From contig NZ_RQFK01000026.1 in assembly GCF_004770765.1 (NCBI RefSeq), positions 1,116,001 to 1,180,000 of the forward strand: 64,000 nucleotides of DNA. The letters run 5' to 3'. This DNA comes from Leptospira noumeaensis (GTDB taxonomy: Bacteria; Spirochaetota; Leptospiria; Leptospirales; Leptospiraceae). Each line of letters opens with the position of its first letter. The first letter of the stretch is position 1. The translations under genes and the position numbers were made by a program. Positions 9,309 through 17,526 of this stretch are shown here, piece after piece. The notes below the pieces were generated by a model. It saw only the letters and a program-made list of their open reading frames with translations. It made no database searches and had not been told where the DNA came from.

Positions 9309-9689
9309 ATGGTTCGGCTAAGAAAGATATCATTCAGTAGGATTGGTTATCCTCTATGTTTTTTAGCTTTTACTTTCGCAATTGCTACCTTTTTCCCATC
9401 TAAAACCATTAATCTCACAACGATTTGTATCCAAAATGACCATATCAATGATTTGGATATTGCTAAGACGTATGAAAATGCTGGCTCAAAAAACTCGGAA
9501 GGAGTTCTTTTAAATTCTTCCACTTGTATAGGCTCATCGAAACCAAAGGAAGATTTTGATTCTCTTACATTAGTAGAAACCAGCCATCAAAAACTTCAGT
9601 GTACTAAAGAATTTTACACTTTATATAAAACTTTCACCAATCAAATTTTACTTTCTTTCCTTCTCGCTCGTGCTCCTCCTCTTGCCTAA
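9309..9689 (+). CDS. Possible small exported protein upstream of the cytochrome genes
   Basis: An open frame of 126 residues from ATG 9309. It has a basic start, one hydrophobic segment (about residues 13-28), a polar middle with three Cys, and a short hydrophobic end closing with LLARAPPLA. GGAG lies only one base before the ATG, which is too close, so the start is uncertain. It ends 77 bases before the CydA-like gene, on the same strand. The layout, a membrane anchor plus an Ala-Pro-rich end, is seen in small proteins near metal genes, but I cannot name it. It may not be coding. Confidence 0.35.
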   Translation: MVRLRKISFSRIGYPLCFLAFTFAIATFFPSKTINLTTICIQNDHINDLDIAKTYENAGSKNSEGVLLNSSTCIGSSKPKEDFDSLTLVETSHQKLQCTKEFYTLYKTFTNQILLSFLLARAPPLA

Positions 9690-9731
9690 CTCCTAAATTT
9701 TTAACACACATCAATATATAGTTTAAAGATT

Positions 9732-9751
9732 CTCTCGAATCAATTTCGAGA
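9732..9751. promoter_or_regulatory. Inverted repeat before the cytochrome operon
   Basis: TCTCGAA-TCAATT-TTCGAGA-type dyad symmetry (7-bp arms, short spacer) lies directly before the AAAGGAG ribosome site (9751-9757) of the first cytochrome gene. It could be an operator or a small leader hairpin; function is inferred only from position. Confidence 0.35.
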
Positions 9752-9766
9752 AAGGAGTTATGTTAT

Positions 9767-11164
9767 ATGGATTTTCCCATATTTCACTTAGATTTTATGG
9801 GCAATCGATTGCTTATTGCTGTCATTGCCATTCTACATGTTCTCATCAATCATTCCTTAGCTGTTGGACTTGCTCCATTAGTTACTTATTTTGAATATTT
9901 GGGTTGGAAAAATAAATCCCAAGAAATGGATCAATTTGCAAGCAAAGTTATGTTTGTTGGGTTTGTCATTACAACTTCACTCGGTGCTATGACTGGAGTT
10001 GGCATCTGGCTTTCCGCAAGTCTTGTCAGTCCTGCATCTATCGGTAGTTTAATTCGTGTTTTCTTCTGGGCCTGGTTTACGGAATGGATTGTTTTTGTCA
10101 CCGAAGTCGTTTTAATCCTCCTATACTTTTTAACTTGGAAAAAATCACTTCAATCTGAAGAGGCAAAAAAGAAACACATCAAATTTGGAATTGCCCTTTC
10201 TATTTTTTCTTGGATCACGATGGCTATCATCGTAGCAATTCTTAGTTTTATGATGGATCCTGGAAGTTGGAGCCAAACCAAATCTTTTGTCGATGCAGTA
10301 ATCAACCCAGTTTATATGGCTCAATTGGCTTTTAGAACACCTGTTGCTATGTTTATGGCAGGAACAGTAGTATTATTCTTATCTGTATTTTTTACAGAAA
10401 AAGGCAGTCCCTTACGAAAATCCGTTACCAAAACTACCTCCATTTGGATTCTAGGTTGGTCGATTTGGGTGGTAGTTGGCTCAATTTTTTACTATTCTGT
10501 GATTCCTGATATGATGGCGAACAATTTGTCCACCGCAGTGGGAACCATGGAATTTTCAAATTGGTATGATAGTCTCCTCGTTGTGATGGGAGTTGGAATT
10601 ATTTCTGTGATAGGAATTTCTCTCTATTCCTTGAGTGGCAAAAACTTACCGATCGCACTTTCGATCATCCCTGTTTTAATTTCTTTTTCATTACTAACTG
10701 TCTTTGAAAGGGCAAGAGAATTTATACGCAAACCATTTGTAATTGGAAATTATATGTATTCCAATATGTTCCGTATTGAAGAATACCCTCTATTACAAAA
10801 AGAAGGAATTCTAAAATATGCAACCTATGTAAAACACGATTCCATAACAGAAGAAAACATAGTGGAAGCGGGAAAAGATATTTTTTTACTCACATGCAGT
10901 AGATGTCATACTTCACATGGAATTAATTCTGTTGTTAAGAAATTCCAAACTATGTATGGATCACCAGACTTAAACCCAGATGCTATGGTTGCTTATATAC
11001 AGGGAATGCATAATGCTCGTTACTTTATGCCCCCGTTTCCAGGTTCAGAGTTGGAAATGAAGGCTTTGGTAACTTACATTCAAAAAACAAAAGACTATCC
11101 AATCCCCACCGAAGGTGCTCAAGAAACAGGAGTCTCAATTTCCATCAAAAGAGGTCATCAATGA
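9767..11164 (+). CDS. CydA-like membrane subunit with C-terminal cytochrome c domain
   Basis: A 465-residue protein with about nine membrane helices followed by a monohaem c-type domain (CSRCH, Cys377-His381). The membrane part aligns by eye with CydA of cytochrome bd oxidase. His24 in ILHVLINHSLAVG sits where CydA has its first haem ligand, LGAMTGVGIW matches the conserved LGVATG region, and INPVYMAQLAFRT (179-191) matches LNPVAQVKFVHT. The His of that last motif, a haem b558 ligand in CydA, is Arg190 here. The long quinol-binding loop is absent. AAAGGAG lies nine bases before the ATG. It overlaps the next gene by four bases. Probably a respiratory electron-transfer or oxygen-reducing subunit fed by a c-type cytochrome; activity is inferred. 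Confidence 0.75.
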   Translation: MDFPIFHLDFMGNRLLIAVIAILHVLINHSLAVGLAPLVTYFEYLGWKNKSQEMDQFASKVMFVGFVITTSLGAMTGVGIWLSASLVSPASIGSLIRVFFWAWFTEWIVFVTEVVLILLYFLTWKKSLQSEEAKKKHIKFGIALSIFSWITMAIIVAILSFMMDPGSWSQTKSFVDAVINPVYMAQLAFRTPVAMFMAGTVVLFLSVFFTEKGSPLRKSVTKTTSIWILGWSIWVVVGSIFYYSVIPDMMANNLSTAVGTMEFSNWYDSLLVVMGVGIISVIGISLYSLSGKNLPIALSIIPVLISFSLLTVFERAREFIRKPFVIGNYMYSNMFRIEEYPLLQKEGILKYATYVKHDSITEENIVEAGKDIFLLTCSRCHTSHGINSVVKKFQTMYGSPDLNPDAMVAYIQGMHNARYFMPPFPGSELEMKALVTYIQKTKDYPIPTEGAQETGVSISIKRGHQ

Positions 11165-12504
11165 ATATCATCTCTCTAATTTTAGCAAATGTTCCTGTCC
11201 CTAAAGACATCCCATTACCATTACCGGCACCAGAATGGTTACTTGTAGGAGTTCTTATTTTTTCTTTTTTGTGCCATATTCTTTTTGTCAATTTAATGGT
11301 AGGGGGAACACTTCTTACTTTTTTCGCACAGTTAAAAGGATTAAAAGAAAAAGATTATGATACTTTAGCACACGAAATTGCAAAAACCATCACTGTAAAC
11401 AAGAGTATGGCTGTTGTTTTAGGAGTAGCTCCACTTCTTGCCATCAACACTTTGTATACAGTTTATTTTTATTCTGCAAATGCTTTAACAGGTTTATTTT
11501 GGATATCCATTGTACCACTTGTAACTGTTGCTTTTCTACTGACTTATCCGCACAAATACCTTTGGGAAAAATTACAAAATAACAAAGGTTTGCATATCTC
11601 AATGATCGGAGCTGCCAGCGGGATATTTCTTTTTATTCCTCTGATTTTTTTAACCAATATCAACCTAATGTTATACCCTGATAAATGGGGAACCATCACA
11701 GGTTTTTTCTCCGCCATGTTTCTTCCCAATGTGTTCCCTAGGTATTTACATTTTATTTTTGCTTCTTTAACAGCAACGGGTCTTTTTCTCTTTTATTACT
11801 TTGGGCGAGAATCTTACTCATTCGAAAAAAAATTTCTAACTTTATCAAGATATGAAGTAAGAAAGAGAATGTATTCTCTCGCTTTTATGGCAACATTACT
11901 TCAGTTTGTTGCTGGCCCTCTCATTCTTCTCACACTTCCAAGTATTGCCATCAGTTGGAATCTGTTTTATCTTTTAGGGCCTGCGATTCTTTTGGCGATT
12001 TATTCACTCTATTTGATGTGGAATGGAATTAATGCTAATGAAGAAATGATTGGAAAAGATTTCAAAAAAGTTGTGATCACTCTATCCGTTGTTGTTGTAC
12101 TTATGGTGAGCGGTAGGCATGTCGTAAGAGAAACAGCACTCGGTCCACATAAAAAATTGGTAAAAGAAAGAACACTCGCTTACGAATCAAAAATTCAAGA
12201 AGCATTCCAATCTAAGGCGAATGAAAAAGAAGGCGCCATTGTTATTTCAGAAAAACCAAATAAAGAGGAAGGTGGCAAAATTTTCCGCGGAAATTGTTCT
12301 GCTTGTCATTCCCTAAAAACGAAAGTTGTGGGTCCTCCTGTAACTGAAATGGTCTCTATATACAAAAAAGATAGGTCAGCTTTAATTGCTTGGATCAAAG
12401 CCCCAGGCAAAAAAAGGAAAGATTACCCTCAAATGCCTGGATTTCCATCACTTTCTCCAGGAGAGTTAGATTCCTTAGCGGAATACATTTTAGACAACCC
12501 GTAA
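11161..12504 (+). CDS. Second CydA-like membrane subunit with C-terminal cytochrome c domain
   Basis: A 447-residue protein with about eight to nine membrane helices and a C-terminal c-type haem site (CSACH, Cys379-His383). Its fold order parallels the preceding gene. His39 in FLCHILFVNLMVGG lies in the first helix, and PNVFPRYLHFIFASL places His197 where CydA has the b558 ligand, which the first protein lacks. A distal Met candidate for the c haem is in YPQMPGFP. There is no CydB relative nearby, so the two proteins may form a CydA-A'-type heterodimer. The gene starts inside the end of the preceding one (ATGA overlap) and is followed by a strong terminator. Confidence 0.72.
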   Translation: MNIISLILANVPVPKDIPLPLPAPEWLLVGVLIFSFLCHILFVNLMVGGTLLTFFAQLKGLKEKDYDTLAHEIAKTITVNKSMAVVLGVAPLLAINTLYTVYFYSANALTGLFWISIVPLVTVAFLLTYPHKYLWEKLQNNKGLHISMIGAASGIFLFIPLIFLTNINLMLYPDKWGTITGFFSAMFLPNVFPRYLHFIFASLTATGLFLFYYFGRESYSFEKKFLTLSRYEVRKRMYSLAFMATLLQFVAGPLILLTLPSIAISWNLFYLLGPAILLAIYSLYLMWNGINANEEMIGKDFKKVVITLSVVVVLMVSGRHVVRETALGPHKKLVKERTLAYESKIQEAFQSKANEKEGAIVISEKPNKEEGGKIFRGNCSACHSLKTKVVGPPVTEMVSIYKKDRSALIAWIKAPGKKRKDYPQMPGFPSLSPGELDSLAEYILDNP

Positions 12505-12518
12505 TAGCCAATGACTGG

Positions 12519-12551
12519 ATCGGAGGGAGGAGACACCCTCCGATTTTTTTT
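12519..12551 (+). terminator. Rho-independent terminator after the cytochrome pair
   Basis: A perfect 9-bp stem ATCGGAGGG / CCCTCCGAT with an 8-base loop is followed by eight T residues. It ends the two-cytochrome transcript, yet lies only 36 bases before the SCO gene start, so that gene needs its own promoter or depends on read-through. Confidence 0.88.
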
Positions 12552-12586
12552 CTTGAGACGAATCTATCTCAATCTATTTTTGATCC

Positions 12587-13165
12587 ATGCGACTTTTGAT
12601 CGGATTCATTCTCTGTTTTGTTATATTACTTTGCAAACCAAGTTCTTTTCTCCAGAACCAAGACAATGAAAAATTCGCAACTAACTTTCAGCTTATAGAT
12701 ACAAACCAAAATCCCTTTCGATTTTATGAAGATACGCAATCAAAATCATTGGTGGTACTTTTTTTCGGATACTCTCATTGCCCAGATATTTGCCTTACAA
12801 CTCTCAATAAATTTTCAAGTTTGAGCGATAACCTTCCTGAAGAAATCCTAGAAAAAATTCAATTTGTTTATGTATCAATTGATCCAAAGAATGATGACCC
12901 GCTAACATTAAAAAATTACATGATGGAATTTTCCAAAAAGATTATTGCACTTACTGGTGATGCAGCGGAAATCAAAAAAATTGCGAATGATTATGAGTTA
13001 GTGTTGTTAGATAATCCAAAATTTGGTAAAGTCAAAGGGGAGGGAAAAATTCTACATTCAACAAATATTTACCTGATCCAAAAAAACCATAAAATTATAA
13101 AAACTTTACCGCACCAGATTGGATTAGAAACATTAAAACAAGAAATATTGGAGATAGTAAATTAA
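12587..13165 (+). CDS. SCO1/SenC-family copper chaperone
   Basis: A 192-residue thioredoxin-fold protein. The signal region has a lipobox-like end (FVILLC, Cys16), so it is probably anchored outside the inner membrane. The copper-binding CxxxC is present (Cys65 and Cys69 in SHCPDIC), as is the distal His157 in KILHSTN. These three residues define SCO proteins, which deliver copper to cytochrome oxidase CuA or act as thiol reductases. It follows the CydA-like pair, whose bd-type haems need no copper, so its client is unclear. No clear ribosome site precedes ATG 12587. Confidence 0.85.
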   Translation: MRLLIGFILCFVILLCKPSSFLQNQDNEKFATNFQLIDTNQNPFRFYEDTQSKSLVVLFFGYSHCPDICLTTLNKFSSLSDNLPEEILEKIQFVYVSIDPKNDDPLTLKNYMMEFSKKIIALTGDAAEIKKIANDYELVLLDNPKFGKVKGEGKILHSTNIYLIQKNHKIIKTLPHQIGLETLKQEILEIVN

Positions 13166-13220
13166 AATATCGAATATTTCCAAGAGTAAATTTGAGATAT
13201 CTTAAATTATCAGTTCCGCC

Positions 13221-13396
13221 AAAAAAAAGGGAACTTTCGTTCCCTTTTTCTCACCGAACCATGTAACCGATGTTTATCGGATTCCAGGCTTAATGTATTT
13301 CAATTCATCCAGGTATCTTCCTGTTCCAAGAACCACACAAGTCAGTGGGTTTTCAGCACGGAATACAGGAACACCTGTTTCTTTTGTGAGGTAGTG
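13221..13396 (-). pseudogene. Displaced 3' end of mreB with its terminator
   Basis: These 176 bases match 16307-16482, the last 40 codons, stop and terminator of mreB, in the same orientation. Translated on the minus strand the fragment gives exactly the MreB C-terminus, from [10 protein letters not shown] to IKPGIR and stop. I count seven synonymous differences and no amino-acid change. Upstream of the His codon the similarity ends abruptly and there is no start. The A-tract/GGGAAC/GTTCCC/T-tract hairpin at 13221-13250 can also terminate the SCO gene transcript. Confidence 0.85.
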
Positions 13397-13451
13397 GGGC
13401 ACCTCGCAAACATTAGTTTAAGCACAGTTTTATTTTGTTCGCGACCGGGCT

Positions 13452-13528
13452 TTCCGTTCCAATCTTTTCATTGTCATGAAAAGGATTTCCACTGCAATCC
13501 CTGGTGCGGGGGGGAGGTGTGTCATTCA
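13452..13528. repeat. Dispersed repeat modules B and D (copy 2)
   Basis: Bases 13452-13490 are the second copy of the hairpin repeat at 8693-8731, and 13497-13528 match 8881-8910. In the first locus the two are about 150 bases apart; here they are adjacent. The remaining bases of the 13166-13539 gap hold the mreB fragment and no gene. Confidence 0.55.
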
Positions 13529-13539
13529 ATCAAAAAAAG

Positions 13540-14010
13540 TTAGCCTACATTCTCGTCTTCAATTTCAGCAAGAAGTTCTCGTCCTGGATCAGTATTCAGT
13601 GAAATAATCACTAATTCCAATATTTGGGAGTTGATCTGTCTGTATTTAAAGTTGTAGAGCATAAGTCTCCGAAATAAATCAATACTTCGACCAACAAATG
13701 GTTGTTTGGCATCAAAAACTAAATTCATTAATAATATATATGCGAACATCTCATTTATGAATTTAATATTCGGGAATTTCCTTAAAATTTCATCATCAAG
13801 ATCTTTTATTATTTGAATAGGTTTTCTGCGAAAAATCCAATAAGAAGTATAAGCTGCAACTTTTTGAGGCTGGGCTTTTTCGATATGATGAAATTCTTTT
13901 AAGCGATGAAGGTCGGCAAAATAATCGATAACAGCTTCTTCGATGACAGCATCGTTTACGAAAAAATACTCATCTTGATTTAAAGAAAAGTTTTTAGATA
14001 TTCCTCGCAA
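13540..14010 (-). CDS. Hypothetical protein, possibly the 3' part of a split gene
   Basis: A 156-residue frame from a TTG at 14010. The frame is open further upstream, without stop or ATG/GTG, up to a TAG at 14125-14127 that is also the stop of the next minus-strand ORF. The extra upstream codons look coding (for example SDENYEYVLTNFGEEKVRKR). The protein is helical, with mixed charge and no recognised motif. Either it starts at an unusual codon, or it and the 71-codon ORF are one gene broken by a stop. It lies inside the segment flanked by mreB 3' repeats. Confidence 0.5.
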   Translation of the reverse strand: MRGISKNFSLNQDEYFFVNDAVIEEAVIDYFADLHRLKEFHHIEKAQPQKVAAYTSYWIFRRKPIQIIKDLDDEILRKFPNIKFINEMFAYILLMNLVFDAKQPFVGRSIDLFRRLMLYNFKYRQINSQILELVIISLNTDPGRELLAEIEDENVG

Positions 14011-14124
14011 AAATTCTAGAGCTTTCTCTCGGATGAATATAAACCTTTTTCTTACTTTCTCTTCCCCAAAATTCGTAAGAACATATTCATAATTTTCATC
14101 GGATATAAATGGAGAATGAGGTCT

Positions 14125-14340
14125 CTATTGATTGTTGATCAATTTCTTAAAATCTTCTGATTCTAAGTAGAGCGTAAAATTTTCTGATGCTTTTTCTAAA
14201 GGGTATTCTTCTGATTTGTTAGGCAGAGTTTGTTTTGTGATAATCCCTGCTTTGATTCGTTTGATAAACCGATCCCCAGCCTTTAGAGACTCAGGACTTG
14301 CATCTTTTAGAATCTCAGCCATATTGTAATTATTTGACAA
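14125..14340 (-). CDS. Small hypothetical protein, same frame as the following ORF
   Basis: A 71-residue frame starting at TTG 14340 (AAGG five bases upstream) or ATG 14322. It is charged, with an ESLKAGDRFIKRIKAG stretch, and no clear family. It ends in TAG; the next ORF continues in the same frame with no usual start codon. The pair could be an antitoxin-toxin-like two-gene unit or a single gene with a premature stop. Neither is proven. Confidence 0.45.
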   Translation of the reverse strand: MSNNYNMAEILKDASPESLKAGDRFIKRIKAGIITKQTLPNKSEEYPLEKASENFTLYLESEDFKKLINNQ

Positions 14341-14535
14341 AGGTGCCTTCTCTCAAGCATTAAAAAGCCTTTGTCTTTCCCCTAGAATTCAAATGATAGA
14401 ATGCCCCAATTCAAAAGTACAGCAAAAATGAAACATAGTTCAGATTTTTTTGAAAACTTTATGTGATCATTTTAATTTATGTTTACTTTACATCCAATTT
14501 GTTTAGCTTCATTTTGTTCGAATCTAATGGAAGAT

Positions 14536-15867
14536 ATGAAACGACTCTATTTTGTCTTAATTCTGCTACTAATTGAGTGCATGGGTTTTAAAAGTTTAAT
14601 CAATCAACAACAAGACAATATTCAACTAAACTGCCCTATCGAATATTCGCAAAGTTATACTATTGTGAATGGTCAAAAAATTTTAACAATCAGATTAGGA
14701 GAAGAAACAGTTTTGTTGCAGTTCGATTATATTCGCCCTTTTCATGAGGGTCTTGCAGAAGTTCAACTAAACTGGAAACGATCTTTCATTGACACTTCTA
14801 ATCGTCTTATCACGGACCAATGGTTTGATGGAGTGAGTGATTTTCGCGAGGGTTTAGCTGTCATTTCACTCAATGACAAATATGGCTATTTAGATAAATT
14901 AGGTAAATTGGTAATCCAACCAAAGTTTGAATCGGCACAGTCATTTAGTGAGGGTTTAGCTGTCATTTCACTCAATGACAAATATGGCTATATAGATAAA
15001 TCAGGTAAATTGGTAATCCAACCAAAGTTTGAATCGGCTCAGTCATTTAGTGAGGGACTTGCAGCCGTGAAAATCCAAGGTAAATTTGGCTTTATCGATA
15101 GAACTTATAAATTAGTTATTAAACAAAAGTTTGATGAAGTAAATGAATTTCATGAAGGACTGGCTAAAGTTTCGATAGATGGTTATTGGGGATTCATTGA
15201 CAAGAATGGGAAAATTGTAATCCAACCACAGTTCGAAGATGTTCGTGATTTTGTAGAAGGGTTGGCGCCGTTTTCTGTTGGAGCAGTACCTGAGTTAGAA
15301 GATGAGGGTAAATTTGGTTTTATCGATAAAACCGGAAAGATTGTTATAGAACCAAAATTTGATAAGGTAACCGATTTTGAGGAGGGTTTGGCTTCGATCA
15401 AACTAGACGAAAAGTATGGCCTAATAGACAAAACAGGAAAGTTTGTAATTGAACCTAAGTTCCAAGATTCGATTCTATTCAGAGAAGGTCTTGCACCAGT
15501 GAAAGAGGGTTTTAATGGTAAGACGGGTTACATCAATAAAACTGGATCATATATCATCCAACCTTTTCTTTATGTTGGTTATTATTTCAACGAAGGTCTC
15601 GCTGTTGCTTCTATCAATGGCAAAAGTGTATTTATCGACAAAGTCGGAAATACAGCGATCGAATCAAATTACTTTTCAATCAAGAGATTTCAGGACGGCC
15701 TAGCTGCAGTTCAAGTTGAGAAAGGTGGCAAATATGGTTATATTGATAAAACAGGCAAAATCATCATCAAACTGCAGTTTGATTCTGTGAGAGAATTCGA
15801 AAATGGATTTGCTTCGGTTCTTTTGGGTAGCAAATGGGGAGTGATCAAAAAACCAAATTGTATATAA
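14536..15867 (+). CDS. WG-repeat lipoprotein
   Basis: A 443-residue protein with a hydrophobic N-terminus ending in LLLIEC (lipobox-like), followed by about eleven WG beta-repeats of 30-40 residues. Each has the pattern F.EGLA.. - ..GYIDK.GK.VI.P.F. Such repeats form solvent-exposed beta structures in secreted or surface proteins and are found in peptidoglycan or ligand-binding contexts; the ligand is unknown. I choose ATG 14536 because GGAAG precedes it closely and the signal begins there. In-frame ATGs at 14479 and 14527 are less likely. Two central repeats are almost identical in DNA, a recent expansion. The gene lies in the segment bounded by mreB 3' repeats. Confidence 0.85.
   Translation: MKRLYFVLILLLIECMGFKSLINQQQDNIQLNCPIEYSQSYTIVNGQKILTIRLGEETVLLQFDYIRPFHEGLAEVQLNWKRSFIDTSNRLITDQWFDGVSDFREGLAVISLNDKYGYLDKLGKLVIQPKFESAQSFSEGLAVISLNDKYGYIDKSGKLVIQPKFESAQSFSEGLAAVKIQGKFGFIDRTYKLVIKQKFDEVNEFHEGLAKVSIDGYWGFIDKNGKIVIQPQFEDVRDFVEGLAPFSVGAVPELEDEGKFGFIDKTGKIVIEPKFDKVTDFEEGLASIKLDEKYGLIDKTGKFVIEPKFQDSILFREGLAPVKEGFNGKTGYINKTGSYIIQPFLYVGYYFNEGLAVASINGKSVFIDKVGNTAIESNYFSIKRFQDGLAAVQVEKGGKYGYIDKTGKIIIKLQFDSVREFENGFASVLLGSKWGVIKKPNCI
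14848..15051 (+). repeat. Recent 102-bp tandem duplication inside the WG gene
   Basis: Units 14848-14949 and 14950-15051 differ at only three positions. Each is 34 codons, exactly one WG repeat, so the frame is kept. Other repeats in the gene are much more diverged, so this pair arose recently by slippage or unequal crossover. Confidence 0.9.
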
Positions 15868-16045
15868 TGTATGATAAAAAGGAAACCAGCATTTTTTCCA
15901 TTTCTAAAATTGTGGAACTTTGTTAGTTGAGAATGGCAGTGATATTTTGAATCAAGATTCCGGTTCCAAATTCATCTTTGAATGTTGATATTTTTATATA
16001 TTTTTTTTAATTCAAAATTCTAGTATTTTTCCACCAAGAAACCCC

Positions 16046-16312
16046 GCGCCCCGGATAGAAGCGGAAATCCTTTGCGAATGCAAAGATTGAAGCGGATAGC
16101 CGGAAATGTGCGCCCAAAAGAACTTAAAACTTATATATGTGATTCGTATATCCACACTCTATTTGCAGCTACACGCATTTCGTTTAGTACCGTGAAATAA
16201 TGCGGCTATTTGCATTGCGTATAGCGCACTCTATTTTGGCTACTAATCGTATTTCGTATATTCGCCCCTGCATCATTCTATCCGCCACGCGCCATTAGCT
16301 CTGGGCAAAAAA
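16046..16312. repeat. Intergenic repeat A, copy 2
   Basis: The second copy of the element at 8415-8691, ending directly at the A-tract of the mreB terminator. The two copies share long identical blocks and differ mainly in the middle (TATCTCTGCGCGGATAA versus CACTCTATTTGCAGCTACA) and the last 40 bases. Bases 15868-16045 between the WG gene and this element are AT-rich and show nothing else. Confidence 0.8.
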
Positions 16313-16333
16313 AAGGGAACTTTCGTTCCCTTT
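16307..16333 (-). terminator. mreB terminator
   Basis: Read on the minus strand, a 9-bp stem (AAAGGGAAC / GTTCCCTTT, loop GAAA) is followed by a T run. It lies 27 bases after the mreB stop. The same hairpin occurs at 13221-13250 with the displaced mreB end. Confidence 0.85.
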
Positions 16334-16359
16334 CTCTCACCAGACAATGTAACCGATGT

Positions 16360-17382
16360 TTATCGGATTCCGGGCTTAATGTATTTCAGTTCATCCAGGT
16401 ATCTTCCTGTTCCAAGAACCACACAAGTCAGTGGGTTTTCAGCACGGAAGACCGGAACTCCTGTTTCTTTAGTGAGATAGTGTTCGAGACCACGGAGGAG
16501 GCAACCACCACCTGTAAGAACGATTCCTCGTTCTACGATGTCGGCTGCAAGTTCTGGAGGAGTTCTTTCCAATACGGATTTGATTCCGTCTAGGATTTCG
16601 TCTGTTGGTTCTTTGAGAGCTTTACGGATTTCGTTAGAATCAAGTTCGAGAGTGCGTGGGAGACCGGAGATCGCGTCACGGCCTTTCACTTCCATCGTGT
16701 CGACACGTTTGTCGGCGAATGCGTTTCCGATAGTGAGTTTGATGTCCTCAGCAGTTCTTTCTCCAACGACTAGGTTGTATTGGTTACGGAGATATTTCAC
16801 AATGGCTTCATCAAATTCGTCACCACCAGTTCGGATGGACTCAGCGATTACCATACCACCAAGAGAGATCACAGCGATTTCTGTGGTTCCCCCGCCGATA
16901 TCAACGATCATGTTTCCTGCTGGTTCATGGATCGGGATGTTGGCACCGATGGCAGCAGCAAGTGCTTCTTCGATGAGGAAAATTTCGCGAGCCCCTGCTT
17001 GTTCCGCGGACTCACGAACGGCACGTCTTTCTACTTCGGTAATCCCAGAGGGAACTCCGATGACGATGCGTGGTTTTACAAATGTAGTGCGGTTGTGAAC
17101 TTTAGCGATGAAGTAACGAATCATCTTTTCTACAGTTTCGAAGTCGGCGATCACCCCGTCTTTCATGGGGCGGATGGCAACGATGTCACCAGGAGTCCTT
17201 CCTAGCATACGTTTTGCTTCTTGTCCCACAGCGAGGACTCGACCAGTAGAGGCTTGGACTGCCACAACCGACGGTTCTGATAAGACAATCCCTTGTCCTT
17301 TCACATGCACGAGTGTGTTCGCGGTTCCCAAATCGATTCCCATATCGTTCGAGAAAAGTCCATAAAGGTTATCAAATATCAT
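16360..17382 (-). CDS. mreB: Rod-shape-determining actin homologue MreB
   Basis: A 340-residue actin-fold ATPase that forms membrane-bound filaments guiding side-wall peptidoglycan synthesis. The phosphate-1 loop [11 protein letters not shown] (about residues 16-26), the phosphate-2 motif [12 protein letters not shown] and the adenosine motif [11 protein letters not shown] are all present. The length is typical. AGGA lies seven bases before ATG 17382. No mreC or mreD follows on this side; instead the gene's 3' end borders an inserted segment, and a second copy of its last 40 codons lies at 13221-13396. It is divergent from the ppx gene. Confidence 0.97.
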   Translation of the reverse strand: MIFDNLYGLFSNDMGIDLGTANTLVHVKGQGIVLSEPSVVAVQASTGRVLAVGQEAKRMLGRTPGDIVAIRPMKDGVIADFETVEKMIRYFIAKVHNRTTFVKPRIVIGVPSGITEVERRAVRESAEQAGAREIFLIEEALAAAIGANIPIHEPAGNMIVDIGGGTTEIAVISLGGMVIAESIRTGGDEFDEAIVKYLRNQYNLVVGERTAEDIKLTIGNAFADKRVDTMEVKGRDAISGLPRTLELDSNEIRKALKEPTDEILDGIKSVLERTPPELAADIVERGIVLTGGGCLLRGLEHYLTKETGVPVFRAENPLTCVVLGTGRYLDELKYIKPGIR

Positions 17383-17526
17383 ATCAGATCCTGGTGAAAG
17401 AAGTACGAAAGGGGGAATTTACGGTGGGTTCACACCAAAACAATAGAATTCTACCCGTTCCCCATAATTTTCGGCTGGTTTTTGCTTTCAACCGTAAAAA
17501 TTTTCGATAGGCTAGTTAGATACAAA

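Noticed and set aside
14848..15051. A regularly spaced repeat that might suggest a CRISPR array.
   Set aside because: The units are directly adjacent without spacers, in frame, and each encodes a WG repeat. No cas genes or CRISPR array were seen in the window.
16538..17098. A 186-codon ORF antisense to mreB, and others antisense to pepA, nadB and the S41 protease.
   Set aside because: They are shadows of strongly coding genes with conserved motifs on the opposite strand.
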